Below are positions 30,735-43,299 of a stretch of DNA of 49,222 bases, one piece after another (position 1 is the first letter of the stretch; each line of letters opens with the position of its first letter). The notes under the pieces are model-generated. The model was given only the letters and a program-made list of their open reading frames with translations. It was not told where the DNA came from and did not search any database. The translations under genes and the position numbers were made by a program. The stretch is from positions 1 to 49,222 of the forward strand of contig QXCR01000192.1 in the NCBI GenBank assembly GCA_004380135.1, read 5' to 3'. This stretch comes from Stemphylium vesicarium. Its lineage: Eukaryota; Ascomycota; Dothideomycetes; Pleosporales; Pleosporaceae.

Positions 30735-32838
30735 TCACTTCTTGTCGTCCTTCTTTTCTGTGCTGTCGACCGGTGACAAGCCAGCCTCCTCTTCCGCGCC
30801 AGGCGCAACACCGCCAACGATATTCGGGTCGTCCTTGCCAAGTACGGTTCTTGGAGCATACTGCCTGTTACCTTCGTCGCGACGCTCGGGTGGCACAAAG
30901 ATGTTCAAGGTCCTGGGGATGATGAAGCCGATGAGAACGACGGCGATGATGAGGTGGGCGACTGAGAAACCGAAGATGGCGAGTGGGTCACCGCGGACGA
31001 CGTAAAAATTGGGGTAGGCGAAGCAGAAGATGATAGAGAGGACGGGTGCGGCGAAGTAGCGAAGGACAGGCGCCCAGAAGACGGGCAGTCGCCACTGCTT
31101 GCCCACGCAAACCACGTAGTTGAGATCGTTTGCGAGTTGATGACCCTAGATGAAGTTAGAAAAAATTCAATGAGATATTAGACAAGGTGCACATACCGAG
31201 TAGAGTCCAACCCACCAGACACGGCTCGAGAACTTGTTGCGTCCCCAGAACTTTGGTGCGGGGACTGTAGGGTCCTTGGCAAGGAGAATTGAAAGAATCG
31301 TGCCTAGGATGTAGACGCCGAATCCGGCACCAGCTCCGACTTTGTCCTGGACCGTGTGTGCAACGATGTTTCCGACGGCCATGGCGCCGATGTACGTGAT
31401 TTGGTATATCCAGAAGCTCACAGCACCAACTTGGCCAATGACATCGACATAGCGATAGAAGGACGTAGCAACAACACACTCGCACCAAACCACGGCGATG
31501 AGTGAGATGTTACTGATCCAAGCATCAACAGCATTCGTGGCTTCGTATCCGAATCCTGTAGAATAAAAGATGGAGAGCAGGGCCGAAATGACGGTGACAG
31601 TAGTCGCGATTGTCGAATGCTTGTATTTCCTTCCCCAGTGCGTATCACAGATAGTGGTAATCATAGCGTCGAGGAGGGCAAAAGATGAACTGATACCAAG
31701 GAGGAACAGGGTCAGGAAGAACAGTACTGCCCAAAACGGTGCACCTGGCATCTGTCGAATGGCGCTGGGCAAGGTATAGAAACCGAGAGTGTAAGATCCG
31801 ACCGGGTCACCTTGGCCTGGCTGCAAGTTCAAGAAACCGACGACACCGAAAACGGCAAAGGCGGCAAAAGACTCGAACAGGGCGTTCGAGGTGCAAATGA
31901 TGATGGCGTCTTGGACTGCATCTGCAAACTTGGAGTTGTAGGAAGCGTACGCGGTGTAGTACCCGAAACCGACACCAGTAGAGTAGAAAACTTGACTGCA
32001 TGCCGCTTGCCAGATCTGACCACCAGCAAGTTGATCGCCATTGAACTCGCCAAAGTACAGCTTGATACCACGGCCGGCATTGGGCAAAGAAGCTCCACGG
32101 CCAACGAGGATGACGGTAAGGATGATGGGCAAGACAATGGTGATGTAGACGACGCGAGCGGTAATGGCAATACCCTTGTACAGGCAGATCCACACGACGA
32201 ACCACGAAAACATGGTCCAGCCAACAAGCTCGCCATCGATGGAGGTTCCGGGATATGTGGCGTAGCGGGTCACTTCGCTGCCGTTATATTCAGCAGGAAT
32301 GGCAGGAACCTTGTTGACCACCTGGTCGAAGTATGCCTGGGGATCGTCATTCCACGGGAAGTTGTCCGCTGACTGGAAAGAGTTGCGGAAGTAGACCATG
32401 ACCCATGAAAGGATAGGGATGTAGTAGATGGCGACAGCATAACCGATGCAGACCATTCCGAAACCGACACCGGTGAATCGTCGATCAAGGCCGTTGTACG
32501 CTATGACACAGCCGCTGCGATATGCCTGACCGATGGCGACCTCGAGTACAAGGACGGGAATGGCGAGGAGCCCGATAGCCATCAAATACGGAATGAACCT
32601 GTGTTAAGAGCTTGCATTAGTAATCGAGCGTTGTCCTTCTGGTTTAAGAAGATACGAACCATTGAATGCCGTTGTTGTTGAAGACCTGTGAGGGAAAACG
32701 CAGCAGATTGCCAAATCCCATGGCGCCGCCCATAGAAGCCAGGACGTAGGGTGTGCGGGAAGGCCACTCTGCGCGACCATCGGGCGCCACACGTGGCGGC
32801 GGGAACATGGCCCTCACAACCTTGCGGGCTACGTTCAT
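30735..32838 (-). CDS. SLC6-type sodium:neurotransmitter symporter family protein
   Basis: Plasma-membrane secondary transporter of the neurotransmitter:sodium symporter (NSS) family; in fungi the substrate is unknown, amino acids being likely. Exons 32838-32660, 32598-31197 and 31145-30735, introns 61 and 51 nt, give 663 residues. The NSS signature in TM1 is clear: WPSRTPYVLASMGGAMGFGNLLRFP, with the unwound GGAMGFGN sodium/substrate region. Then FIPYLMAIGLLAIPVLVLEVAIGQ (TM2), and QVFYSTGVGFGYYTAYASYN (TM6), SSSFALLDAMITTICD (TM8). About twelve helices; the C-terminus is charged and ends in KKDDKK. The true ATG is at 32838; the frame upstream opens on TTG. A TATA box was not seen. Confidence 0.94.
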
Positions 32839-35344
32839 ATTGGGCAACCAGAGATGTTGTGCTCACTCAGTTGGATAGGTCGAGGAATTGGGGGGAAGTG
32901 ATGGGAATAAAAGTCTGGGGGAAGAGAAGAGAAGTAGAGGTGAAAGATCAAGGCTCAATGCTCCAGGATCTGGTGAAGGAAACCGAACTAATGGTTCCGC
33001 ACTCAAGGCCGGCGGTCTTGATCTGAGATGAGAGTCGCGGCGCGCGTCACCACACATCAGACATCTACGCCGGTTCGACGCCCCCTTGATAGGCTTGTCG
33101 CGTGCCAGGGCGCCATACCCGGTCTGCTGCCCGCATGTGGCTGCTGATACTAGGTTGACAGCATCACACACTGCCGGTGAAGCGCCCCCCGCAGGGAGCT
33201 GGTAGGGTGGAGAAAGCCCAAGGGTGCGGAGGCGCGCCTTGGCCGCCAAGAGATAATCGGGTGGAGCGGCATCTCCAGGTCTTGGAACAGGCTATGATTT
33301 GCGCTTCCAGGCTCCAGGCGGCTCACAATGCGGCGCATTAGAGATAAGAGCGCGCGGACATTCCGAGGGCTCTTGGTAGGCTATCGTCCAAGTCGGGGAT
33401 CTGGCCCAGTGCTGTGGAGTAGGGTCGAGGGAGTCTGGTTTGAGGAATCTGTCGCAAGCAAGCCAAGGGAGATCCAGCTCGTCCGCTGCCCATCCGTACC
33501 ATCGCGTACCATGGGCAGCTGCGAGATACCGTCCAAGGTTGCATATGCCGTCAATGGCTGCATGTGCCTGGGCTAATTGGACGTGATACTGGTACTGATG
33601 GTGCCCGAGAAAACAAAACGTTACCGCCCAGCGTCATAACAGCCCTGTCAGGTGTCGGCCACCTCGCTTCCAACATGTCCAACCCTCAGCCCCCTAAGCC
33701 TCGGACGTGCCGTGATAACAGCGACAGGCGCATAGTGTAGCGGACTGCTTCACCGACGTATAGCCGCCAAGATATCCGGCTGGCTCGAAGGCAGTCATGA
33801 TTTCAGTCAACGTGGGATGTGCCGTGACATTCAGGAGAGAGAGAAAGAGGAAGATTGCGAGCAGACGTTCGTTGTGGAGAGAGTGGAATTCCCCCCAACT
33901 TATACATGTCGCATCCTTGACGACGCGCCCTATTGTCATTCTGATGTGGTGCATCCAAGGTGGAATAGGGCGTAAAGGTCATGTGACTTACCGCGGCATG
34001 CAGCTGGGCACGGGCTTGTAATTGGTCAGCGGCATTGTTGAGCGGAAAACTACGTCAGGGTCTGTCTCATATTAAATCACTGTCACAGTGCACAACTTAT
34101 CACATTCGTATTGTTCAGGGTCTATTTTGATATATTTAGAAGGAGCGCTTTGATACTGTGATCCGAAAAAGGTGCGGAAGCCGAGTGTTTATCATCGTCG
34201 CTTCTGCCTCCAGGCAGTGCTGGAAAAGCTGCCCTACGGTTATATCGAAATTTCCTGCTATACATATCCCACCTCAAATAGCAGGAATCGCCATACAAGA
34301 GCAAGTGCCTACTTCTCGGCCACTATACCTCTCTGCAAACCATCAAAAACGACACCTTGCCGGCAGAGTTAACCCCTCTTAATCTTTCCTCGAGACGAAT
34401 GTACCAAGATTTCGCGCACAAATCGCTACTGCGCAGACGAAGTGTAGAACAGGCAATATCCATATGCAACAAACAAAATTGCACACTCAAACGACTTGAT
34501 CCTTGATCCCACCTGCCGTCACATCTCTACCAGACTTGACATCAAGCGCTGCATACACCACCGCTGATATCTCTCAGACCTTAGTACAAGTGATGACATC
34601 TACTAGAATATAAGATCAAAAGATGGGCATGTTGCAACGCAGCTTAGGCGAACGCCCCCGAACCCTCGACTGAAGGAAGGGTGAAAAGAAGGTCAGTTGT
34701 CGGAGAGCGAGTAGATAGTCAAAGGAGAAAGGAGCAGCAACTAAGCTTTCCGGTTAAGGGAGTCAGCACATTTCGGCGAGGGTAGTATAATCAAGTTGTA
34801 AGGGCAATAATTATGTTCAGAACAATTATAGGCAGAGGGAAAATGTTGAAGGTTACGCTGTAGTATGCATGCAATCGTGAAACAAAGCGTCGCCATACAA
34901 TAAAGTCACCGTTCGTTAACAACATTATTAGTTAGCGAAAGAACCAGGATGCCACCACTATTTATTTCCATTCTGCAAGAACATGAAATCATGGGATGAA
35001 TCTCACACAAGCGCATCATGAAAGAAGATAAAATCATACATTATGTATCCGAGCAGGCCATGTGCGCACGTTAGTCTTTTCCACTCCCCTCCCGTATAGT
35101 CTAATGATCGCTTTGTACGCCTCGCCCACCCACGTATTTCGTAGATCAAGTCTTCCCATCGTGAGACCCATGAAAAACCAAAAAGAGCCCTTGGTCTAAT
35201 CCCTGAAACCCATAAACCTCGTCTCAACTTGGATATCGCAGAAAAAGCCACCCTAACAACCAAAAATAAATCCCCAGTAGTCGCAATCAAGAGAAAACAA
35301 AACGCCGTTGCATGGATACAGCAGATTTTCCGTCATGCAGAAAC
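32839..35344. other. 2.5-kb intergenic region, no supported gene
   Basis: Upstream of the SLC6 gene and downstream of the coiled-coil gene. Open frames around 33694-33954 and 33797-34021 overlap on opposite strands and show no domain. The 34400-35340 part is richer in A/T and may contain the long 3' UTR of the coiled-coil gene. No tandem repeats or transposon ends were recognised. Confidence 0.45.
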
Positions 35345-38251
35345 TCATGTGTGTAGAGATCGTCGCTTCAGCTTGTTGCTGTGTCTTTATTAGTACAATG
35401 GCCAAGTATCATGTAGTCAAGTTCGCAACTTACGTAGCACCCCAACTTAACCGGCTCTTCGGCCTGATCGCTGAATCGTCCACAGCCGCTGTGTGTGGTC
35501 GCTCATCCTCCTTCTGCTTTTGAACAGCCGCATCTTGAGCGGCATAGTAACGCGGCGTGGTGGGTGTGTGGCGTCTAGCGTGCGGAGGTCGGATATTCTG
35601 TGGGAGAGGCGAGGTCACCAGTGTCAAAGCCGGAGGCTGCTGAATAGGCTTCGATGGTACAGTCGACACGGAGGTGGACGGCCTCTGAGAGTCGTTCTTA
35701 TCCTTGGGTGCCAAGGCACGTCGAATCTTCGACTCCTCCCGTTTTACTGGCTTTTCCTCTTTTGCGGCAAATTCGGCGGAGTCTTGCTTGGCAGACTCTG
35801 AGTTCCTACCCACGATCTTTTGCATGACTTCTTTCAGACCTAGACTTCTCCTGCGAGTGCCCTTCAGCTCTCTCAACTCTGGGGGCGGGATGTCCTGCGA
35901 TATCATGCTCCAGCGGTTGGCGTTGCTCTTTGGCGAACTCTTGCTTCGGAGATGTCGCACTGGCGTCTCTTGGATGCTATCCTCCCGCTCCAGCACTACT
36001 GGCATTTGCGGCTGCGTCTCCGTAGCTGTGTTCTCGTCCGAAGGCCTCGTGAACGAGGGGCTCAATTCCGAAATCAGGGTCGCACCACTAGAGCGAGCGG
36101 ACGCACGATCGGCACGGTCTGTCGAAATGACCCGTTGACGAGGTCTTTGTGTCGATTGGCGTTCGTGATCAAGCATGAGCTGGTATTTGGTAGCTTGGAG
36201 CTCGGCAATCGACTGCTTGAGACGTTCGATTTCGTCTTGATCTTGAGTGTGGAACCTGGCAGCGGCGTCTAGCTCCCCTTGTATGTCCTTGACGTAGTGG
36301 TCCTTCTCGACAATGGTGTTTTTCAGAAGTTCCATCTCTTCATCCTTGTTTGTGAGCGCATTCCGAACTCCAGCCAGCTGATCTTCCATGCGTTGGAAAT
36401 GTACACGGTGCACGATACTCGGTCGAGCAGTTTCCGTGTCTTCGTTGGCTGTTTGCTCCAGGTTCATTTGCTCTCGCAGCGTCTCGGTTTCTTGCACAGC
36501 GGTAAACATGCGGGAATTTGCATCGCTCAGCCGCTTTTCTAGAGCCGCCACCTCCGCATAGAGACGAAGGTTGTCCTGTTGGGCTGTGTCAAACATTGCT
36601 TCGAGCTCGTTCTTATCGTGGTCGTCTTCGTCGATCGTTGGGAGACGCCCCGGCGAGGAGCTCGCTCGATTCCTGGATTGTGGATCCGCTTCAGAGAGCT
36701 TTACGGCCGTCTCTTCAAGCTGATCTTGTGTTTGAGCATGTCGCTCGCGCTCTTCGACCAGGGCTTTCTTGATCTTCTTCGCTACATCCCATGCTCTTTG
36801 CAGCTCTGCCTGCTGGTTCACAACCTCTTCGTTGGTTTTCATGGTTTTAGCGAGCTGCTCCTGTAGCTTTGCGATGATGGTGTCCTTGTCCTCCTCGCCG
36901 CCCTGAGAGTTCCTGCCTTTCCTGATCTTCAGCAGTCTGACCTCGAGCGCATGGTCGCCATCTTCCTTGTCTTCGCTGAATCTCGGGCTTGACTGGCGCT
37001 CTATGGAGATGATTCGTTCTTTCATCAGCTTGAGCTGGGCGTCTTTGACCTCCATCGCAGCATTGTGTTGTCGGGCCATCTCTTCCAACTTGGTGTCGCG
37101 CTCCTGGATTGACTTGTCCTTCTGTTCGTTGCCCTTGCGAAGCGCAAAGAGCTCAATGTCCTTCCGGTATACAATGGCTTGATGGTCCCGTCCTAGGTTT
37201 TGTTTGATGATCTTCAGCTCTTCGCGTAAGTTGGCGTACTCGGCAAATGTTCCATTCAGTGTCTCGCGCGCGTTATAAAGTTCCTCTTTGGCAATGCGTA
37301 GCTGGACTTCGGTGGCTTTGTGGGCCGTTTTGGACTCGGTGAGCGAACGTTGCAGGCGCACGATCTCTCTATCTTTGGCGTCAAACGTAATCGGGCTTGT
37401 GTCAGATCCTGGCCTTTGGACCAACGCTGTCACAAGGCCTCTAGTTCCGACACTCCCGGCACTCACACTGGCACGAGTTGAGCGCGTTTGGGCGCGAGAG
37501 GTTTCATGAGGCGATGTTCGTTGGGGTCGCCGATCTGATTCGCCAGCAGCAGTAGCGTCGACCGCCGCACAGCCTAGGGCTCGCTGAAACACGTCAAACG
37601 CAACCATGACAAACACGACCACGAGCAGGCCGCAATCCTGGAGATGTTGATTCGCGCAACTGAAGATTGCGAGCAGGTGCAAAGCGTTTGCGACTGATGT
37701 TTGATGTCTAGTCGCCCAGGTACTTGGCAATTGTCGGATAATAAAGATAAACGTGCCGGGTAGGGCTGCAACGATCGCGGTAGAAAGGGGTAGATCAAAA
37801 GCAAAGTCCAGTACCCCGTGACGCACTACAGCCTCGTGCTGACCTCTTGGTGTAATCTTGGTGGCTTTGATTCTATTCCGCGTAGAGCTGATTAGTTGAT
37901 AGATGCCGCCTGTGACTGGCCCGTCGACTGCGCTGAAAGTTAGCACACTAGCAGCCAAAACTCGAGCGATCTGCATGTGATGGCAGATCGTGACGAAGAC
38001 TTACTTGGTCTTGAAGTTCGCGGGTCGAGTATGAAAGGAGTGTATGCGATACAAAAAGAGGGCGTGGCCGTAGAGGCAGAAACGAGTGACGATGTTGGAG
38101 TTGATGCTGGAGCAAATGGCTCTGTAGGCAGTAAAGTAGTATTGCCAGTGAGCAAAAGAAAGCCACCAGGAATAGCAAGTATTGAACCTGCGGCGATCGA
38201 CAACGAGCAACGTTGTGCAGAGTCTCGGGTTCCTGCAATTGCTTTTGTCAT
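35345..38251 (-). CDS. Membrane-anchored coiled-coil protein, function unknown
   Basis: Exons 38251-38005, 37927-35434 and 35378-35345 give 924 residues; the 77-nt first intron has an alternative acceptor 5 nt earlier, and only the used one keeps the frame. Residues about 20-40 (SIAAGSILAIPGGFLLLTG) and several stretches to about residue 210 (STAIVAALPGTFIFII, LLVVVFVMVAFDVF) are hydrophobic, so the N-terminus is a multi-pass or hairpin membrane domain. From about 285 to 700 there are long heptad coiled coils. The C-terminus is basic and Ser/Pro-rich, likely disordered and phosphorylatable. The last intron (35379-35433) begins with a GTAAGT whose TAA would be an in-frame stop if it were retained. 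No family recognised; a scaffold at a membrane is a guess. Confidence 0.8.
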
Positions 38252-38656
38252 ACTGGTCCAAGTCAGACCCCGTCAGACGGTTGCGACACGGAAGCAAATA
38301 TGCTTTGGATTGGTCGAGTGAACGGAGAAAACTCCGTGGTCAGACGGAAATCGAGATGTGGGCGTGCAAAAAGAAGTTCGTTATATTTGCCGTCTATAGA
38401 GTCAACGAAGTTATTAGATGGTGGTTGAACAGGATGAGAATACCATGAGCATTATGACGCTAACGCCAATCAAGTGAACAGTACTGGAGCAGAGATGAAA
38501 GCGACGAGACGTTGATGAGTTAAAGGGAAATGCGCATGACGAAGCAAATGACCTGTGACGCCGTGGTGGGATGCTTCCGAAAAGGATATCGTAGCAAAAG
38601 TGATGGAAAGGGTGACAGGGATCCCCATAGCAGTGACGAGCTAGAAGGCAGAAGAC
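38252..38656. promoter_or_regulatory. 405-bp region between coiled-coil and PFF1 genes
   Basis: Upstream sequence of the coiled-coil gene and 3' flank of the PFF1 gene, both on the minus strand. No additional gene or named regulatory site recognised. Confidence 0.35.
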
Positions 38657-41578
38657 TCAGACTTCGAACCGCTTAAACCCTTCGACCAACCCATCGCTAA
38701 TCTTCGAGGGGATAGCCCACACAGGCAAAAAGTGCTGTATTTCATCAAACGCAGGGATGTCGCCTGTGTTGGCGTCCGACCAGAGACACACGACCCTTCC
38801 AGAAAGCTTGGGTTGTTCTTTGGCGTCCCAAGCCACGCTAACGTTCCAGGGCTGACTAAATGCGCGATGCCAAAGTCGCACTTCCCGGGTGCCCGCGGCA
38901 CCGACAGGTTTGAAGCGGGGATCTGAAACGGCGCCAGCAACGGCCAACTGGCTGATGGGCGAGTCGAATAGGATGCGACATGCTCGCGTGTTCTGACCGA
39001 CAACGTCTATTGTCGCCGTGTTGGAGCTGTTTCCCTTGTGTATCGTGTAACTCAGCCATTTATCGGTATCGGGTTTCTTGCTGAAAGGCGCTGCGTGGGC
39101 TGCTGTCGGAGTAACTTCGGCGGGTAGACCCTGCCACTCGCACGTCTTTAGTTCTTTACGCGTTGCAACGTCAGGCGTTGTGCAATTAAGCTGCGCGCCT
39201 TGCGCACTGGGTAGGTTGCCCACAATGCGTTGTACGTAGCCGTCCACACCAGTCAGGGATACGGTGTTGACACCTGTCTCACAGTTGACTCGCTGCACGA
39301 AATAGACCTTCAAGCGATGATCCCTGCTGAAAGGGAATGCGACAAGATTGTAGATGACTGTGCCCACACAGACCAAGAACAAAAAGGTGGGAATATGGTA
39401 AGTGAAGCGATGAATAAAAGGACCGGTAGGCGCAAGTAGTAGCACGCTGAGCGATGCGATGGCGAGATAGATGAACAAGGGCGAGTTCCCATCTGACGGC
39501 GTCTGGTAAAGAGCCGATGTCAGAAGAAGAGCCACCTGTCCAACCAAGATGATGGTAATGGGTGCCAAGAGGAGTAGCTGAACGATCCAGATCCAGCTCG
39601 GTAATTTGCCGCTCCACTCTTGTTCCCCAGGATATACGCTCCCGAGATCTAGTCGCCGTGGTCCATGTGCATGATCTTCGCCTCCCTCGTCGGTGGAGTC
39701 TCGTCTGCTACCGTATCTCGCGAATCCCCGGCGATCTCCGCGCAAGAGCGAGGTGGTCTCGGTCGCATCATCGTCCCCTACTGGTCGATCGTCAGACCGC
39801 GCCGCAGTGGTGCTGCCTGTAAGAGGACGGTTAGTCGACTCCGAATTCCGACGTGAGCCATTATCCTGGTTAGACTGCTGCGCGTATGCGGATTTTGCTG
39901 GCGCAAAGAAGAGCTCGAGGTACGAGAGAAGGATGGCGACGAACACGGCTGCGAAGTAGAAGAGTATTGGATAGCCGGCAGCGAGTTGATAGTTGTTGAC
40001 GAAGACGGTGACCATGGTTAAAAGGACGAATGATCCGATAAACAGCCAGATGAAGGCATACATGCGCTGAAGTGCAGAGGGTCGCATGGCATCTGCCCCG
40101 CGAGAGAAAAACCAGGCCACGGAAAACCAAGCAGAAAGCATCATGCTGTGAAATCGTTAGCGAGAAACACATGTAGGCGTAGGGGTTGCTGACCTCCAGA
40201 CAGCGAAAGGGCTACTGTAAATGATGAAAGCATTGAATCGGACTATGAGATATGCCAGTGCAACCACTACAGCAGTAGCAATGACGAAAATGATGGGGAA
40301 TCGGAAGAAGCCCCGCCAACCGTAGAGGCGCACGGGATTGTCGTCGTCTGCCGAGTAAACGTATGCTTTGCGGGCAAACAGGTAGTTCTTGTCAACTCTG
40401 GATAGCCCAAAAGTAAGGCCAATGAGCGTGAGAGGCGAGACGACCAACAGGGTGACACATAAAGCGAACAAGGTATGTAGCTTGAAGACGACGAACACTC
40501 TGCCGAATAGGTCAAACCAGACACTGTCGCTGCCAGTGCCCGCGTTAACCCTGCCATTGTCGAGGCTTTCCGACCCACTGAACTCGGTCCCAGTCACAGA
40601 TGCCAGTCCGGAGGTAGAGGCCAGAGCTGCTGATAGCATGTGCCAGAGCGAGTTTATGGAAGTTTCCCGCGTCGAGTCTTCGACCGTATGATATCGTGCC
40701 CTAGGTTCCATGAAAGCAATGTCGAGTCCACGAAGACCGAGCTCGCCGTGAAAGACGCGGTAGTCGGTCTCACTGCGAATGAGGCCCTTTTTGAAACCAT
40801 CGCCGCTCACGACTGTTCCGAACGGATACTTGGACTTGGAATAGTAGCGCGTCACTTCGGTGTCGGTGCTTCTGAAGAGGGTGGCTCTGCCGCCTGCACC
40901 AGCACCCTCCAGGTTGACGAAAGTATGAGGCACTTGAGATATCGGGTTTCGCATAAACGCTTTCGCTCCGTTCAGGAAGTCTTCTTCACCATTGTTCAAT
41001 AGGAGTATTAGGGTGCGTTTCGGCCAGGTGCGAGATTCTGTGAAATACGAGAGGAGTTGCAAAACTGTCACCACGCCTACACCGTCATCAGTCGCGCCGT
41101 AGCCGCTGCTCACAGAGTCGTAGTGTGCATTGACGAGAACGCCGCCGTTGTCAGGCCTGCGATCCGTAGAGTTGTAGGGCTCGTCATCCTCAGAACCGCG
41201 GATAGCGACGATCAGATTAGTGCCTTCAAAGTAGACAGATGTTGAACCAGATGAGAAGGTGGCATTAGCGGTCAAGTCATCCAGCACCTGGACCTGGTCG
41301 GGCTTGAGATGTTTGTCGGCGATAGTAGCTTGGATGCGCGAGAGCAAGTATTCGCGCACATGGTCATTAGCATGGCTGTTGTACGGATGAAAACGGCGAG
41401 TGATGTGTTGGAGGTCGGCCCAAGCTTGCGTAAGGTTGATACCCGCAGGAGGATGGGATGGAGAGCTCGGTACCGTCAGGTGGGTAGCGAGCAGGGCGGA
41501 AAAGAGGGCGACATAGACGGCAGTTGTGAAGAAGATGACGGGCGCAGGCGTGAAGGAGAAGGGATTGTAGCGAACCAT
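38657..41578 (-). CDS. PFF1: Vacuolar membrane M28 metalloprotease (PFF1 family)
   Basis: Zinc aminopeptidase-like protease spanning the vacuolar membrane. Exons 41578-40194 and 40145-38657, 48-nt intron, give 957 residues, the usual PFF1 length. An N-terminal membrane helix (VIFFTTAVYVALFSALLATHL) precedes the M28 domain, with metal-site residues His152 in VLVNAHYDSVSSGYGATDD, Asp164, catalytic and ligand Glu198-Glu199 in LNNGEEDFLNG, Glu224 in NLEGAGAGG, and His in ARYHTVEDS. Then follow about eight membrane helices, a cytosolic acidic/basic loop, and a C-terminal luminal beta-rich domain. The motifs of the family are in order; confident. In the sequence, the start ATG has ACAATCCC-type leader. 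Confidence 0.95.
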
Positions 41579-42288
41579 GACAGCGGTTGCGGAGCCACGC
41601 AGGGCTCGTCCAAAACGCGAATGGGCGGTGATGACGCAAGGTGGAGTGGCCGGCCTGGTGTTGAGGTATCTTTGGCTGATGATGGCGGGGCGCGACCTCG
41701 TGCATGCATGTGCAGCTGGAGCGGGTCATAGCTCCTGCCGCGCTAGTAGGGCTACGCCATCAGAACGCACTCTTTGGTGGCCATGGCAACGATGGTTGTG
41801 TATGGGAATTTCGCCATGTACTGCTTACATAGGCCTTGGCGAATACACAATGCCATACCACAGTCGGTTCAAGAAAAAGGGGCTTCTTCTTCAAAAGCTC
41901 TGGGCTATACACCCCACTATCTTAGAACCAACTTCCCGAAATTCTGAGCACAATTTTTACGCCAGATAAAAGCACAAGTGATGAAGACTCAACCTGGTAG
42001 GAGCCAGCGGTGCTCATGGGTCAATAGGCAGTACAGCGGCGGCAGAATCCTCGTGTTCGCCTCACTCTACTAAGCTGAGCTCGCCTTTTGATGCAAGCCA
42101 ATCGCTTCTGCCTTGCGATTCAACTGAGGAGTAATGCGTGGTTGCGAAATCCAGGCATCAGAAGGTCGTAGAGTTGGCAACAATTCCGAGTAGGCGTCTT
42201 CACCGCCCGCGACGCGCTAGTCTCTTCGTGCTTCCCACGCAGCGGGCAGCCCTCGTACTCTGAATATCATATCGCGTAGGCGACGACC
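41579..42288. promoter_or_regulatory. 710-bp divergent region, PFF1 / methyltransferase-like gene
   Basis: Upstream of both genes. A plus-strand frame over 41309-41969 overlaps the PFF1 coding part and is treated as a shadow. No TATA box or known site recognised. Confidence 0.4.
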
Positions 42289-42882
42289 ATGGGTCTAGAG
42301 GCACGCATGCCACCGGTAGAGCCCGATGCTGAAGAGATGTTAAACGCGCATCATGAGAGCCCCTCACCTACCCTGCCCCCACTTGTCGCGGCCCCGGCAG
42401 CCTACTCTGGCAGCTGCCTCGCCCTCAGCACACGCCTAGTCGCTTTCATTCAGACGCTCCTGCCCCCTCCGCCTGCCATGACATTATCTATAGGCAGTGG
42501 CTTTGGCCTCCTCGAAGCATACCTGGGCACCGATGGCCCACACAGCCCTTGCGTCATCGGCGTCGAGGTCGAGCCGAGCCCCAACAAATACCTGCCCGCT
42601 TCCCATCAACGCCTCGTCCATGGCACTCGCTTCCTCGAGCCCTTGGCTGCCGAAGCTGCAACCTGGCTGTTCGTATATCCGAGACGCGTCGGGCTGGTGC
42701 AAGAATACATGGCCGAGCACGGCGAGGGCCGCGTGGAGCGTGTGGTCTGGGCTGGGCCAAAGGCTGATTGGGATGACTACAAGTCATGCTTCGCCGGCTG
42801 GCATGTAGAAGAGCACGAGGCTGACCGTGTTGGTGGACGCGCGTGGGAGCTGATTGCGGTTGCGAGTAAAGCGCCGGCGTGA
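42289..42882 (+). CDS. Small Rossmann-fold methyltransferase-like protein
   Basis: Single exon, 197 residues. Residues 66-79 (LSIGSGFGLLEAYL) match the SAM-binding motif I of class I methyltransferases, followed by VIGVEVEPSPN, where an acidic residue ends the second strand. Later EGRVERVVWAGPKADWDDY and the C-terminal WELIAVASK resemble the last strands of the fold. No signal peptide. The protein is shorter than most complete methyltransferases, and a catalytic motif such as NPPY or DPPW is absent, so it may be a non-catalytic relative or act on a small substrate. Isolated gene between the PFF1 gene and the large membrane protein. Confidence 0.72.
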   Translation: MGLEARMPPVEPDAEEMLNAHHESPSPTLPPLVAAPAAYSGSCLALSTRLVAFIQTLLPPPPAMTLSIGSGFGLLEAYLGTDGPHSPCVIGVEVEPSPNKYLPASHQRLVHGTRFLEPLAAEAATWLFVYPRRVGLVQEYMAEHGEGRVERVVWAGPKADWDDYKSCFAGWHVEEHEADRVGGRAWELIAVASKAPA

Positions 42883-43299
42883 CAGAAACCATCTTCCCAC
42901 TTCTCACCATCAAGCGAAGATAGGGTCAACTGAAACGTTGTGCTAGATGGGTGCTGGTAGGTCCGTTGATCCGTCGGCTTCGTTCTCTCTTTGTCGCATT
43001 CTATTTCTTTCACTGCCGATGGACAGACACTCTCTTTGTGCCGGACAACGGCAGTGTGAACATCATGCTCCAGGATTGCTAGTCTTTCAACCAGCCGTTT
43101 GCCTCTCTTGCAACGTCTCATAGCCACGCTTTGTCTGAGTTCGTACATGTGCCATCCTCCCGCTCAAATGCGACTGATTGCTGTCAACACCACTAAATAC
43201 ACATGTCGAACGTTGAAACTTTTATCCGCACCACGTGCGCATAATCACCAACTTGCGAGCACGAGATAATCATCCCATTATAGAAGCCGCGTACCAGCC
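42883..43299 (+). promoter_or_regulatory. Promoter region of the large membrane-protein gene
   Basis: 417 bp with no supported gene. A CACGTG E-box palindrome at 43232-43237 lies 63 bp before the ATG at 43300. Confidence 0.35.

Noticed and set aside
31812..32372. 186-codon plus-strand frame within the SLC6 gene
   Set aside because: Antisense to conserved membrane-helix coding sequence.
33694..33954. 86-codon minus-strand frame with a hydrophobic stretch
   Set aside because: The hydrophobic part is not N-terminal, and no splice structure or homolog is recognisable; overlapping opposite-strand frame.
41309..41969. Plus-strand frames over the PFF1 5' end
   Set aside because: Antisense to the PFF1 start region; no independent evidence.
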